From Brasenia schreberi (Eukaryota > Streptophyta > Magnoliopsida > Nymphaeales > Cabombaceae), in the NCBI GenBank assembly GCA_036023115.1, contig JAYKKT010000055.1, positions 8,267,001 through 8,331,000 on the forward strand: a stretch of DNA of 64,000 nt. Reading direction: 5' to 3'. The notes under the pieces are model-generated. The model saw nothing but the letters and a program-made list of their open reading frames with translations. It was not told where the DNA came from and ran no database searches. The first letter of the stretch is position 1, and the number at the start of each line of letters is the position of its first letter. Positions 32,101-43,769 of this stretch are shown in pieces. The position numbers were made by a program, and so were the translations under genes.

Positions 32101-33958
32101 CGTGTTGCTATAACTTCAGAGCAATTGCATGAATAGGCAGACCTTGGAGTAGGCAGATGGTTTTATTATGCATGCATTCCATTTAATGCAACAAATAATT
32201 TTTATTTTCAAGCAACGACAAATGCAATTGCTAACATGGGTTCAAGGTATAAGATGTCTTCTTGTCAAAAGTTAAGAAAAAAACTATTATATAAGGTTAT
32301 TCTTGAAGTTCAGGAGTATTGTTCTACTTTAAGAGAGTCATCGAAGGAGACAGGATATACTATTATCGCAGATGGATGGACAGATCGACGAAAAAGAACT
32401 TTATTAAACTTTCTTCATTTTTCTCTATTGTCTTAAAGGACTTATGTTTTTTAGATCTCTGGACATTTAAGAGGAGATGCATACTGCAAAGGTCCTAAGG
32501 CAAGAGTTTGATAAGGTGATATTAGAATGCAGTCTAATTCATTACAAATAATGCAACTAACTATAAAGCAGTTGGAAAAGAGTTAACAAAAACTTATTGG
32601 ACTTTCTATTGGACGTCATGTGCAACCCATTGTTTATATCTCATCCTTGAAGATATTGATGAGATGATGAGATAAAGGCAACAACTAAGTGTTGTCAAGA
32701 TATTATCAAATTTATCTACAACTACGCTTTTGTATTATGTATGATCAGGAGATATAGAGTTGGTGCAGAGCTCCTTCATACAGTTGCAACTCAGTTTGCA
32801 ACTAATTTCTTATTTGTATAGAGAATTGTGAAACAAAAACAATCCTTAAAAAGAATGTTCTCCTCAGATGAGTGGCAGCAATTTGCAGAGTTACATCAAA
32901 ATAGAATAAACAAAAAGCTAAATGAGATTTTCAGAGACAATCCTTAGGAGTACATTTTGGAATGTCTGTGTTAGACTATTGAGGATTACATGTCTTTTAG
33001 TAAAAGTTTTGATATTGGCTGATAGCGAGGAAAAATCATTTATGCGTTATCTTTATGAAGTCATGGATAGAGCAAAAGAAGATATTAGAAGTAATTTCAA
33101 TGGAAGAAAGAGGGATTATGTGCCCGTGTGAAACATCATAGATAACAAATGAAATAATCAATTGCATCAACCTATTAATGCAACATTTTATTACTATGCA
33201 AGCTTTAAAAGAGATGGTGAGGTAAACCGAGGTATCATTGATTATATAAAAAAATTAATTTCTGATAAGAGTAGAGATGTTATACATTGAGATACGGAGA
33301 TGTATGATAATGCTCTTAACATGATGGGTTTCTCTGTAGCAATTTGCAACCACACTAATATGCACTCAAGTAAACTGTTTATCTTAATATTTAAGTTTCT
33401 TAAATATAATTTTTATTATAGATTAATTCTCTAATGTTTGTCTTTTTCTATCAGATATTTGGTGGAATAGGTTTGGAAGTTATTACCCAAACCTTAGAGA
33501 TTTTGCAGTTTGAGTCAAACTTATAGTGCAACGGGTTATGAAAGGAATTAGAGTGTCTTTCAACACATTCACACAAAAAAGCTCAACAGGTTGGAACATA
33601 AGCGGCTCAATGACTTAGTTTTCAGCCGTTGTAATATACGTTTCCGACAAAGGTAATCTTGTATTACTTACTATTTAAATATTTAATTCAATATTTTATT
33701 TTATGGATTAAATTGTTAACATTATTTACTAATTACTTTTTTTTCTTTCTTGCAGGCAATTAAAAAAGTTAAATAGAGAAGAAAACCAATTTTATCTAAT
33801 AAGTTTTGATAATTTTGATATATTAGAGGAGTGGATTATGGAAGATAATGAAGCAAATGCACTCCTAACCGAAGAAGATATTGTATAAATTAATTTGAAA
33901 GGAGCGCAACAACAATATCATCAAGGGGAGGAAGATTTTTATTTTGATGCAAAAGGTG

Positions 33959-33963
33959 GTGAG
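33959..33963 (+). repeat. copia-4 target-site duplication, left copy
   Basis: GTGAG, matched at 39340-39344. hAT-1 shows the uninterrupted sequence GGTGGTGAGGATCTTCAAC at about 16790. Confidence 0.92.
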
Positions 33964-34379
33964 TGATGATTTCATCCATAAAATTGAATTTAAGAAGATT
34001 GAAAAATGATAAATCAAAACATTCTTGAATCAGGGAAGCAGCCGCCCTTCATCTTGGCCGCCGACTTCACCTCTACTTTATTTTGTTCTAACTTAAAACA
34101 AAACCTAATTACAAAACCCAGTTTTATACTAATCTTATTCTAACTTAAAAGACACAAATGCCCTTACTTAAAGGACTCGATTCCCAATGGATTTGACCCA
34201 ATTCATTGGGACCCAAATACTTAAACATATATTTGAGATACACGGTATACTCAAAACATAGAAGAGTGAACAAGACGACGAAACGGGACCCAAATACTTA
34301 AACATATATTTGAGATACACGGTATACTCAAAACATAGAAGAGTGAACAAGACTTGAAGACGAAACTTGATCTCCAACA
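33964..34379 (-). repeat. copia-4 3' LTR with internal 77-bp duplication
   Basis: TGATGATTTC...CTCCAACA in plus orientation. 34208-34284 and 34285-34361 are direct copies starting GGGACCCAAATACTTAAACA; the other LTR has one copy. The duplication therefore arose after insertion. Confidence 0.93.
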
Positions 34380-34415
34380 CGCTCCCTCAAGTTGAGTCTT
34401 TAAGGCTTGTAATTC

Positions 34416-35505
34416 CTATCTTGGCAAGAATTTTCTTAGAATTTTCTTAAACCCATTGACTGGTACTAGTTTAGTGAGAATATGTGCCAGTTGATCTTCT
34501 GAGCGTACATGAACCAGGTTAAAAATACCTTGAGAAACTTTCTCTCTGATAAAGTGGCAATCAATTTCTATGTGTTTGGTCCTTTCATGGAATACAGGAT
34601 TCAAGGCTATTTGGAGAACCGCTTTAATATCTATAAAGAAGTTAATCAGAATCTTTCCTTTAAGACCAATCTCCTTTAGAAGTGATATAATCCATAGGCC
34701 CTCACACATTCCAAGAGCAATTACACGATACTCTGCTTCTACACTTGATCTGACTACCACCGATTGCTTCTTACTTTTCCATAAGACTATATTTCCACCT
34801 AAACATACCATATAGCCCGAGGTAGACTTTCTATCAGTTTTGGAACCTGCCCAGTCAGCATCTGAATAAATTTCTAGATCAATTGACGAGTGTGGAGTAT
34901 ATAGTAACCCATAAGTTATTGAGGATTTTAAGTATATGATGATATGAAATAGAGTGCTCACATGATATCTGGATGGACTGTACATCCACCTACTAACATA
35001 TCCAACTGCGAAACTGATGTCAAGTCGAGTTATAGTTATGTATATCAATTTGCCCACTAATCTCTGGTACTTGCCCACATCTTCATATGGTTTTGTAGAC
35101 GTATTATTTTCTTCCCTTGGAGTTTCCATGAGAGTAAAACATATTTTGTAATCTTCCATTTTAGTTTCTTTTAGTAAGTTAAGAATGTATTTTCTTTGAC
35201 TTAGAAATAAATAATCATTCTTATGAATCACTTCTATTCCCAGGAAATAATGTAATCTGCCCAAGTCCTTCAAGTCAAAAAAATGTATTTAATCTTCTCT
35301 TTAAATCAACTATGCCATCTGTATCGTCACCTGTAATAATTATATCATCCACGTAGACCAAAAGCATGACAGTTTTATGCCCGTGCTTGATAAAGAGTGT
35401 ATTATCACTTGCACACTTTCTAAAGCCCAATCTCATAATGTCATCACTAAATTTTTCAAACCATACTCGTGGGGATTGTTTCAAGCCATAGATCGATTTC
35501 TTCAA
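34416..35505 (-). pseudogene. copia-4 reverse transcriptase and RNase H (single frameshift)
   Basis: Two long frames, 35275-35505 and 34416-35273. The first has KSIYGLKQSPRVWFEKFSDD and MLLVYVDDIIITGDD with the catalytic YVDD intact. The second begins KDLGRLHYFLGIEV and continues through the RNase H: EIYSDADWAGSKTDRKSTSG, SSVEAEYRVIALG and HERTKHIEIDCHFIREKV. The frames meet at a run of seven T (minus strand) near 35276-35282, consistent with a one-base slip. Otherwise this 360-residue region is open, making it the best preserved LTR-element enzyme domain in the window. Confidence 0.92.
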
Positions 35506-35766
35506 TTTACATACTTTATCCTACTTTGTTTCTGAAGATATCAAGGAGGTAAGTCCATATAAATGTCTTCTATAAGATCTCCCTGAAGGAAGGCATTTTT
35601 TATATCCAATTGCTATAACTCTCATCCTTTATTGACTGTCACACTTAAAATAATTCTGATTATATTCATTTTTGCCACTAGAGCAAATGTTTCTATGTAG
35701 TCTATGCCATATGACTGACTGTATCCTTTAGCTACTAATCTGGCTTTGTATCTTTCAATATTGCCA

Positions 35767-36960
35767 TCAGCTTTGTACTTTTCTGGAAAAAAACAATTTG
35801 CAACCTACTGTTTTCCTTCCTAATGGTAAGTCCACCAGTTCCCAAGTTTTATTTCGAACTAGTGCAACAATTTCTTCTTCCATAGCTTTCTTCCATTCTG
35901 GTTGTTGTTCTGCTTCTTCGAATGTTTTTTGAACAGAGGTAGAGTCTGTATTCATCACGAACAACTGATATTCTCTGGGATAGTTAGAGTATGAGACCAA
36001 TTTCTATAATGAGTATTTTGCCACTTCTCGTTTTTCTTTTCTAATAGCAATAGGTAGATCAATATCTGATGTGTGGGAAGTTAATTGAGTAGGAAGTGAA
36101 TCTGATTTTGAGTGAGGATCTGGATTTGGTAGAAAAGTCTTTCTTTCACCTTTGGTATACACCAACTATTCCTTATCTTGAGAAGGTATCATGTCTTCCT
36201 CTTCTCTTTCCTGTAGTGACTGGCTTTCAATTGGAGGTATCATCTGTTCCTCTTCCCTTTCCTTCAGTGATTGATTTTCAATCGAAGAAATAGGCATCAC
36301 ATTTGGAGAGAGTACTTCTGATAAAGAATCTTCCTGAAAATTATAGAACGGTATATCTTCATGGAAGGTAGCATCCAAAGTAACATATAATCTTTTTCTA
36401 AGAGGATCATAACACTTATAACCTTTTTGAGTAAAAGAGTATCCCAAGAAAATGCATTTAATCATCCGTGCATCTAATTTATCTCTCAAGCCGTGATGAA
36501 GATGAATAAAACAGGTGCATCCAAAGATTTTGGAAAGTAAATGAAATTGCTTCTGATGAGAACATAGTGAGTGAAATGGAGTATTGCCATTAAGAACTCT
36601 GCTTGGCATGCGGTCCTAGCCACTTCTAGAATATGTCTATTCTTCCTTTAAGATACTCCATTTTGTTGAGGAGAATAAGTACATGAAGTCTGATGCAGCA
36701 TTCCATGATCTACAAAGTATGAATGAAGTGATTGAGACGTGAACTCTCCACCATTATCACTACAAAATACTCTAATAGTACACTGAAATTGAGTACGCAT
36801 AAACTGACAGTAAATTGGTAGAATATTTTTCACTTCATCTTTTGTTTTCATGAGATATATCATTGTAAATCTGGTGCAGTCATCTATGAAAGATATAAAG
36901 TACTTATATCTATGCAGAGAAGTAGTCGAATAAGGACCCCAAATATCAGAATGCACAATT
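35767..36960 (-). pseudogene. copia-4 integrase and linker (broken)
   Basis: 36648-36956 has SFIDDCTRFTMIYLMKTKDE, FCSDNGGEFTSQSL and HQTSCTYSPQQNGV, the integrase core with catalytic positions present. 36166-36609 has the integrase C terminus, FGCTCFIHLHHGLRDKL and KCIFLGYSFTQKGYKCYDP, then an acidic E/Q-rich spacer with duplicated SQSLQEREEE-type repeats. 35767-36000 has WKKAMEEEIVALVRNKTWEL, the RT entry. Each piece is separated by a stop or shift. Confidence 0.9.
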
Positions 36961-37088
36961 TCAAAAGAAATAGATGATTTTTTTCACTCAAAGGAAATGA
37001 AGTATGATGATGTTTTGCCTTCTGGCAAGTTTCACAGTTTAAATTCAAATTATTACACAGACTGAATTAAGGCAATAGTATCCTAAGT

Positions 37089-37664
37089 TTAGATAAAGGT
37101 AAATGTCATAATCTTTGATGCCAGCGGGGTATATCCTTCTATTTTTTTTGTAATAATAGTAGATTGCATAGCCGCTTCCTTATTTTCTTCGCAGAAATAA
37201 AGGCCTCTCCTCACACTACCTTGACCAAAGATCTTTCCCATCCTCAGTTCCTGAAATACACATCCAGTAGAGTCAAAAACTATACGACATTTCAGATCAT
37301 GAGTTAAGGCAAAGACTGATAATAAATTAACTGATATATTGGGAACATCTAAAATGTTTTTCAATACACCAAAAGAAGTAATGTTTCCTTTTCCCACTAT
37401 AGGGGTGTGTGAGTCATCTGCCAATCGGATATTAACTTGTTCATGAGTCTGCTCATAACTATCAAAAAATTCCTTTCTACTTACCATATGATCGATTGCA
37501 CTAGAATCAATAACCCATATCTGAGAATGAGAAGTGTTTAAATTACCCTTAGCCAAGAATGAGAAAGGATACGCCATGGTTGCCTGAGAATCATTATTGG
37601 AGGATGTAGATGGGGCATGTGAATCAACTAACCGAGCCTTGAGAAACTCTATCTCCTTCTTCAT
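37089..37664 (-). pseudogene. copia-4 protease and pre-integrase
   Basis: A 191-codon frame: MKKEIEFLKARLVDS helix, then WVIDSSAIDHMVSRKEFF, in which the protease active-site DSG reads DSS. It continues with GKGNITSFGVLKNILDVPNI, FDSTGCVFQELRMGK and RRGLYF, the stretch before integrase. The DSG to DSS change would be expected to impair the protease; this is inference from retropepsin family rules. Confidence 0.88.
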
Positions 37665-37796
37665 ATCTGCTAGTGAACTTACATTGTTTTCAATATTCTG
37701 TTTGTCATTCTTATCACTGGCAAAATAAGCACTGTTTGGTCTATTCTGAAATTGAGGGGGTCTACCAACTAATTCCCAACATGTCTCCTTTGTGTG

Positions 37797-38575
37797 TCAT
37801 GATTTTCCATAGTGAGAGCACGTTAATTTTGCTTTTTCTTCAGGAGTAAGTGCCAATCTGCCTCTACCACGTCCATAACCTCCTCTACCACGGGAAAATG
37901 AAGAATTTGATGTATTTCTTCTCACAAATGCAGTAGTTTCTGTATTGATTTTTGCCTCCTCCAAATGTTTTTTATCTTCCTCCCAAAGTAATAGTGAATA
38001 CATTGTGCTTAAGGATGGTAGTTATTCTCTGCTTCATATTATGAAGAAATACCCCACAGAAGACCAAACACTTTCCTCTCTTCATACTCTTCATTTCGCT
38101 CTTGGGTGCAATTTTGACATTTTGTCTTGGAATAAAGTTGCAGCTCTTCCCAGAAGCCTCGAAGTTCTGCATAATATTCACTAACAAATCTGTTTCCCTA
38201 TCTGCATCTTCTAATTTTCTAAGATCATATTTCTTAGCGATATTTTTCCTCTAGACGTAAGCATCACGCACTGCTAACCAAATATCCTTAGCAATCTCTA
38301 GGAACATAAAAGTACTAGCAATTGGTGGAGACATTGACTGGAGAAGCCAGGCACTAACTAGTGCATTTTCCCTACGCCATCTTACGTATAAAGGGTCATT
38401 CATCGGAGGTTCTAATACATCACCAATCAGATAATCCCAACGCCCCCTTGCCATTATTATTAACTCTATAGATCTAGCCCACTAAAGAAAAAAATTTTCG
38501 TCTAATTTCAGATTGGTTATTTGAAATCCTTCACCTTTGTCTGCAAAACCATGCTCATTTGTATCACCCATTTTA
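37797..38575 (-). pseudogene. copia-4 gag (broken)
   Basis: 38251-38454 reads RRENALVSAWLLQSMSPPIA and TFMFLEIAKDIWLAVRDAYV, typical plant copia gag. 37797-38003 reads LLLWEEDKKHLEEAK, FSRGRGGYGRGRGRLALTPE and an incomplete zinc knuckle (CSHYGKS, where CSHCGK is usual). The centre is out of frame. Starts shortly downstream of the PBS-leader. Confidence 0.87.
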
Positions 38576-38988
38576 ATTCCTTCCATTCATAAAGGGTCTC
38601 ACAGAGGTAGTTGTCTGTACTCTAGTACCCTTCGAATAAACAACTAAAACAAACACATAATTTGAATCGGGTGGTACAACTCTGTGCGTGTAGTCAATTT
38701 TATGCATGGACTGAATTGATTGTAATTGCAGAATGTAGTCAACTAGGAACTCCTTTGATATTGGCACTTCTAATCACACCACAAACTGTAATTGCCGACT
38801 TCCGTAATGCCAACTCTTATACTTTTTGCTGTGAACATAACCATATAAATAGAATCCATTTTTCTATGGATTCTCTTGTTATCATAAAATAAATCGATGA
38901 ACCAAAGAATGAGATAGGCTTACGTTTTTTACTGAAATCCACATAATCTGCATGCTAATGCTCCATGTGGGCTGAAACTTCAAGTTTA

Positions 38989-39001
38989 CGCTCTGATACC
39001 A
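38989..39001 (-). other. copia-4 primer-binding site
   Basis: Minus strand TGGTATCAGAGCG next to the LTR end ATCATCA. Confidence 0.9.
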
Positions 39002-39339
39002 TGATGATTTCATCCATAAAATCGAATTTAAGAAGATTGAAAAATGATAAATCAAAACATTCTTGAATCAAGGAAGCAACCGCCCTTCATCTTGGCCGTC
39101 GACTTCACCTCTACTTTATTTTGTTCTAACTTGATACAAAACCTAATTACAAAACCCAGTTTTATACTAATCCTATTCTAACTTAAAAGATGCAAATGCC
39201 CTTACTTAAAGGACCCGATTCCCAATGGATCTGACCCGATTCATTGGGACCCAAACACTTAACATATATTTGAGATACACGGTATACTCAAAACATAGAA
39301 GAGCGAACAAGACTTGAAGACGAGACTTGATCTCCAACA
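39002..39339 (-). repeat. copia-4 5' LTR (338 bp)
   Basis: TGATGATTTC...CTCCAACA in plus orientation; partner of 33964-34379, without the 77-bp duplication. Followed by the target duplication GTGAG. Confidence 0.93.
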
Positions 39340-39645
39340 GTGAGGATCTTCAGCAAGGAGAAGATCAAGATTATTTACTTGATGATCCTTATTACAATGT
39401 GTAAATGTATTTTTTTTTAAATTATGAAAGTTATATTTTTTCTAAGGATGTCATGTACTACTTCAAAATATGTAATTTTCTAATTATTAAATGATGAATA
39501 TGTACTAAATTTTTGTATTATATAAATTATTTGCAATTATCATAGTTTTCTTGTTTTTTCTAATTTTTTTAGATTTTTACAAATTTTTTAGTATTAAATT
39601 ATGATATGAGACGATACACAATACAATATGCATCGAACAACACCG

Positions 39646-40477
39646 GTGCTGAGTAGATTTAAGAAATCCTAGTTTTAAACTAATCAGGATTTGGCTTTGT
39701 TTCGTGTTGGAACCATATAAAGAGTTTGGAAGATTTGAATGATTTCTCATTTGTGAGGCATTGGGTTAGATTTATGCTACATATGGTGTGTGGTAAAGTG
39801 GGGTAGGGTGGGTTCTTATATTGTTGGTGTGGAGTGGATGTAGGGTTGAACTCTGAGACCCTTGGTTTTGTTTTCTCTTGTTGTGCACCTTTCTTTAGCC
39901 CTAAGACTTGGGGTTTGGAATGGAGACCACACCATCACCCTTACATATGGGGGGCTTGCCTTTCTTTTGAGGCAGAAACCAAGCCTTATGCTAACAAGCC
40001 ATGTCCAGCAAGTGCATGGAGGAGGAGAAATATCATTCACCATCTAAAGGCAAATCAAGTCTATGTTGTGTCTCAAGTTTTGAAGGTGTTAATCATGTTG
40101 TTATGATTTGATGCTTAGCTTCATTCATGCACTATTTAAGAAACCAAGCCTTATGATAACAATCTATGCATATTTATTACTTAATTCTTTAATATTTAAT
40201 TTCTTTTTGAGATTGTGTGTTCTTTAGCCAGTCGGCGATAGATGTTTCATATCATTTTAATTGATATAATTTTCTAATTGTTTTATGTGTAACTTTAATG
40301 TAGATCATAGAGATGAAGCCAATTAATGAATATGACAATGATAATCATACATGAAGAAAACTATATTTCACCTATCTCTCCTACTGTTATGTCTAAACAA
40401 TCTCAAAATAAGAAGTTAAAAGAACTGACCTCATACGTTTGGAATTTTATTAGGAAAATGAAATGAATAATAATGGT
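39646..40477. other. Repeat-derived spacer, no gene
   Basis: 39655-39845 is related, in inverse orientation, to 45670-45895 (shared GATTTAAGAAATC, TGAATGATTTCTCATTT and GGCATTGGGTTAGATTT stretches). The rest is AT-rich with short frames and no recognised protein. Confidence 0.6.
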
Positions 40478-40640
40478 ATCTATGTTATCAATAGCGGTTA
40501 GCGGGCAGTTAGTGTTTGACCCTAATATAGTAGTAGAGGGGATATAGCGGAGGAGTATACTATCATTTAAGATTAAAAACTAATATATATATATATATAT
40601 ATATACTACATAATAGATCTCTAACTTTTTAGAAAAATCA
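40478..40640 (-). repeat. Second copy of the hAT-4-type terminus
   Basis: GTTATCAATAGCGGTTAGCG, followed by TAGCGG-rich sequence and a TA microsatellite, is the reverse complement of the end at about 24440-24528. Indicates another member of the same transposon family inserted in opposite orientation, probably non-autonomous. Confidence 0.7.
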
Positions 40641-40801
40641 AGAAACACATAACCATAACATTCATAAATATGAATCAAACTAAACAAACAAATTTTGAAA
40701 AGACAAGCAATAAATATCATATGGAATATAATGATTCTTGGAGTGAATTGGGATTAGGAAAACAAATTTATAAAACAAAATGGTCCCATGATTCTTCTCC
40801 A

Positions 40802-41104
40802 TGTAAGCAAATTTTTGGAAATAAATAGTGAATGGAATAAGGAAAATGAATGATGTTATATGAAGAGAAAATGTTGAGATTGGAGGAGGGGGCAAGCCCT
40901 CAAATAGAGGTTGCCCCCTCACTTTCTCTCTTTCTTAATATGAAAGTCTTAACCCTAATACAAAACGTCAAGCCCTTATATAATGGGTTGTTAAACATAA
41001 ATGACCAAATTGCCCTTAGTACTATGGTAATTACAATAATATCCAAATATCAAAAATTATAAACCTCACACTAAAAACAGCATATACATTCATATTCTTT
41101 AATA
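40802..41104 (-). repeat. 3' LTR of the gene-capturing element
   Basis: Matches 44172-44478, including GGAGGAGGGGGCAAG, CTTTCTCTCTTTCTTAATAT and the CATTCATATTCTT end. The first bases are diverged, so the left limit comes from length comparison. Confidence 0.82.
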
Positions 41105-41116
41105 CCCCCTCAAGTT
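41105..41116 (-). other. Polypurine tract of the gene-capturing element
   Basis: Minus strand CAACTTGAGGGGG directly before the 3' LTR. Confidence 0.82.
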
Positions 41117-42044
41117 GATAGTACGATAGATACTTTGAACTCCAAACTTGTCAAAAAAATGATTCTTTCTTCACCACACTTGCAGTAATGATCTTTGTGA
41201 GGCTTCTTTAAACCAACTTGAACAAGTAAGAACACATGGGTAGCGCACGACCCTTTTATGGGTGTCGGTTGCTTCCTCTCTTTCTTCTTCTCCATGAAAT
41301 GACTATGTAACTACACTTCTAAAGTCATGTTTTTCTCCTCTTGAAAAAGCTAACTATCTTCACCATACACACTTCAAATGACTTTTTTTGCACTCATTCA
41401 CATAGTGGATGTTGCCAGTGTGTTGGTTGGGTGTCCTCTTTCTACCACTGAAATAGCAAAATGCAACTGCTTTTTTCAGCCCTTCTAGCTTTTAACTTCA
41501 GCAACTCAAGGTCTTAATTTTCATTATTGTTGGTGACATTACCACATTCCATAAGAAACAATGCATCTTCCTCTTCTATGATTTAATTTAGAACAATATG
41601 TGGTGACAAAAAAACTGATTTTCTTCGCTCTATCTTTTTCTTCTATGTGCATTTCTACTGTTTAACCAAATAAAAAATATTCACCAACCATTACCACACA
41701 CTTTTTGCATCTTTTTATGAATTTTTCAGCCTTCTTGGCTGTCCTTTTTCAACAACCTTCTTAGTTGTAACAATTTTTTTAGCAACCTTCATAACAGCAA
41801 CAATTTTAACTCAGCCTTCATAGTTGTTCATCTTTAGCAACTTCATGGCTGCAACAACTTTTCAGCAGCTTCATGACTGCAAATTTTCAACGATCTTCAC
41901 CTCTCTTAGCAACTCTATAAGTTGCAGCAATCATACGAATTAATCACCCCACACTATACAGCACAAGCAACCATTGTTGTCTTTGTTGCTACAATGTCTT
42001 CTGTTTGAGTTGTCTTTGCTGCGACTAGAGAACCATCAATGTCA

Positions 42045-42377
<333 letters not shown>

Positions 42378-42567
42378 TCATTAATGGAATTGCAACATTC
42401 GGCGCCTTTTTCAATTGTGACGAAGAGTTATCATGCTCTTCCATTCCCTTTTCAGTAACTACATCATCATAAATAAGTTTGAATTTGGTTCATCCTTTAC
42501 TGGAAAATCGGCTGCAAATCTTCCTGGGCTGATCTATGGAACTTCTTCAACCTTAGCCATCATGCTT

Positions 42568-42876
42568 TTAAAGGCTTTCACTAGACTCTGCAATGGAATA
42601 TTTGCAGCAGAATCTTTGATAGTCAAGAGAGAATACAACCTCTTGATTTGTGTTGTCTGCAAGGACACAACTCAGAGTCTTTAGTTTAGGCCATTTCAAC
42701 TCAGAAAAGAGTCGTTCATCACTCCTTGCTTTGGATATACTGCTCCAGATCCAATAATGTTCACGCATATCAATTGACAAAACATCATACGTTATGATAT
42801 CATAAAGATCTTCTACAGCTTTGATGACTTCCTTAGCTAATTCCTTAGATTCATCTCCTTTTAGTATACCAACCAA
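42568..42876 (-). pseudogene. Unidentified captured frame next to BiP fragment
   Basis: A 102-codon frame with GDESKELAKEVIKAVEDLYD and IDMREHYWIWSSISKARSDE. Just upstream in transcript order (42890-43020) are pieces NMKLANLLEFKDSGKKIVPT and RIMVCNPNLVYDL in another frame. It looks like real protein sequence but I do not recognise the family. Its place between the PPR and BiP fragments suggests another captured exon set. Confidence 0.45.
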
Positions 42877-43620
42877 AGCAACAACCCTTATGCAAGTTCA
42901 TCGAGCTTTCATAAATCATAAACTAGATTTGGATTGCATACCATAATACGAGTTGGAACTATTTCTTTCCAGAATCCTTGAATTCCAGAAGATTGGCTAG
43001 TTTCATGTTCCTGCCATCTCTTTTATACCTTTTTTTTCAGCACATTACACAAAATCTGGAATGGATGAGCCCACTAGGCAACTAATCACCATCTTTTTTC
43101 ATTCTTCCTTTCTCTACAGCCACTTTTTTTATGTGGATGATGGGCAGCAATTAACAATTTTCTTTCCTAAAATCGTGGGGATAATCCTTCCCTTTTTCTC
43201 TCATCATTCCCACCAAATCAGGAAGGTGATATTTCATAACTACTTTTCTATTTTGCTTTCCCACAAAATTGGAAAAATAATCTGTAATTTACTTTTCCAA
43301 CATTTGATATTCAAAAAGTGAAATTACCTTCCTCGAAAAATAAAATATTCCTTTCAAGTCGTCACTTTTGGCAGGTCACCACCTTCTTCTTGGTCATATT
43401 CTTCCTTTTGCATTTGCATGCAAAACAAGTAGATTTTCCTCATTATCCAACACCATCTCTCCACCAATCGACCTTCCACAGTCAATCACAATTCAATGTT
43501 GTGCCCATTTATACCCAACTTTATCATTACAGCCAAACACCCCCATATGCTATAAAAAACCAAACAATAATTCCTACAAAAACATCTTCATTTCACCACA
43601 ACTCTGACCGGTATGTGCTT

Positions 43621-43733
43621 CACACCTCAGAAAACAAGTTTGACAACAATAATTGGTATCCACTGTCTCTTGGTGGCAATCTCATAATCTCTTCTACTAC
43701 CACCTCTCCCAATTCTACATCACCATGAATCCA
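43621..43733 (-). pseudogene. Captured PPR E-motif-like fragment
   Basis: 33 codons, DVELGEVVVEEIMRLPPRDS and GYQLLLSNLFSEV, end at a TGA. They match the E-motif following PLS-type PPR repeats (pattern ...E..A..I..L.P.DSG.Y.LLSN.YA). Family assignment rests on this short stretch. PPR proteins bind organelle RNA; this scrap cannot. Confidence 0.65.
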
Positions 43734-43769
43734 GCATGTACTCAACAAGGCACCTTAGTTTTTCATCAT

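Larger units (their letters stand above)
31409..33963 (+). pseudogene. hAT-3 transposase (BED, DUF659, dimerisation), broken
   Basis: Starts MAGRGVRDSQSRSDDST. A BED-finger remnant with SRISRLKHHSIRTRKEVAPC follows at about 31520-31595, then an acidic/serine linker duplicated as a 186-bp tandem repeat. DUF659 pieces: SSKETGYTIIADGWTDRR with KRTLLNFLHF (32335-32420), NNATNYKAVGKEL, CATHCLYLIL and KFIYNYAFVLCMIRRYRVG. The linker frame 32922-33131 gives MRYLYEVMDRAKEDI; the dimerisation part (33470-33660) is out of frame. The last coding piece is after copia-4 at 39340-39405. Many stops. Confidence 0.9.
33964..39339 (-). mobile_element. copia-4: complete Ty1/copia element inside hAT-3
   Basis: 5376-bp element with both LTRs (left 33964-34379, right 39002-39339), PBS 38989-39001 and target duplication GTGAG. 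On the minus strand: 5' LTR, gag, protease, integrase, RT, RNase H, 3' LTR. The two LTRs differ at roughly fifteen positions by eye, plus a 77-bp duplication present only in the left one. The coding region has several stops and frameshifts, but the RT-RNase H end is almost whole. Confidence 0.95.
31400..39645 (+). mobile_element. hAT-3: hAT transposon split by copia-4, left end unresolved
   Basis: Same family as hAT-1. The right end CATCGAACAACACCG at 39631-39645 matches the hAT-1 right end, and the subterminal ACGATACACAATAC region is present. The transposase starts near 31409 and continues to 33963; after the 5.4-kb copia-4 insertion it resumes at 39340 and ends at TAA near 39404. I could not find a matching left terminal repeat between 31139 and 31409, so the 5' end may be deleted. 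The left coordinate given is that of the first coding sequence. Confidence 0.8.

Noticed and set aside
31724..32113. Plus-strand ORF of 129 codons
   Set aside because: It reads the duplicated hAT-3 linker in a wrong frame; its repetitive KRLVVVVLD composition comes from the 186-bp duplication.
43318..43728. Plus-strand ORF of 136 codons inside the gene-capturing element
   Set aside because: Low-complexity composition; the opposite strand carries the PPR E-motif-like fragment in the same interval, so this is a shadow frame.
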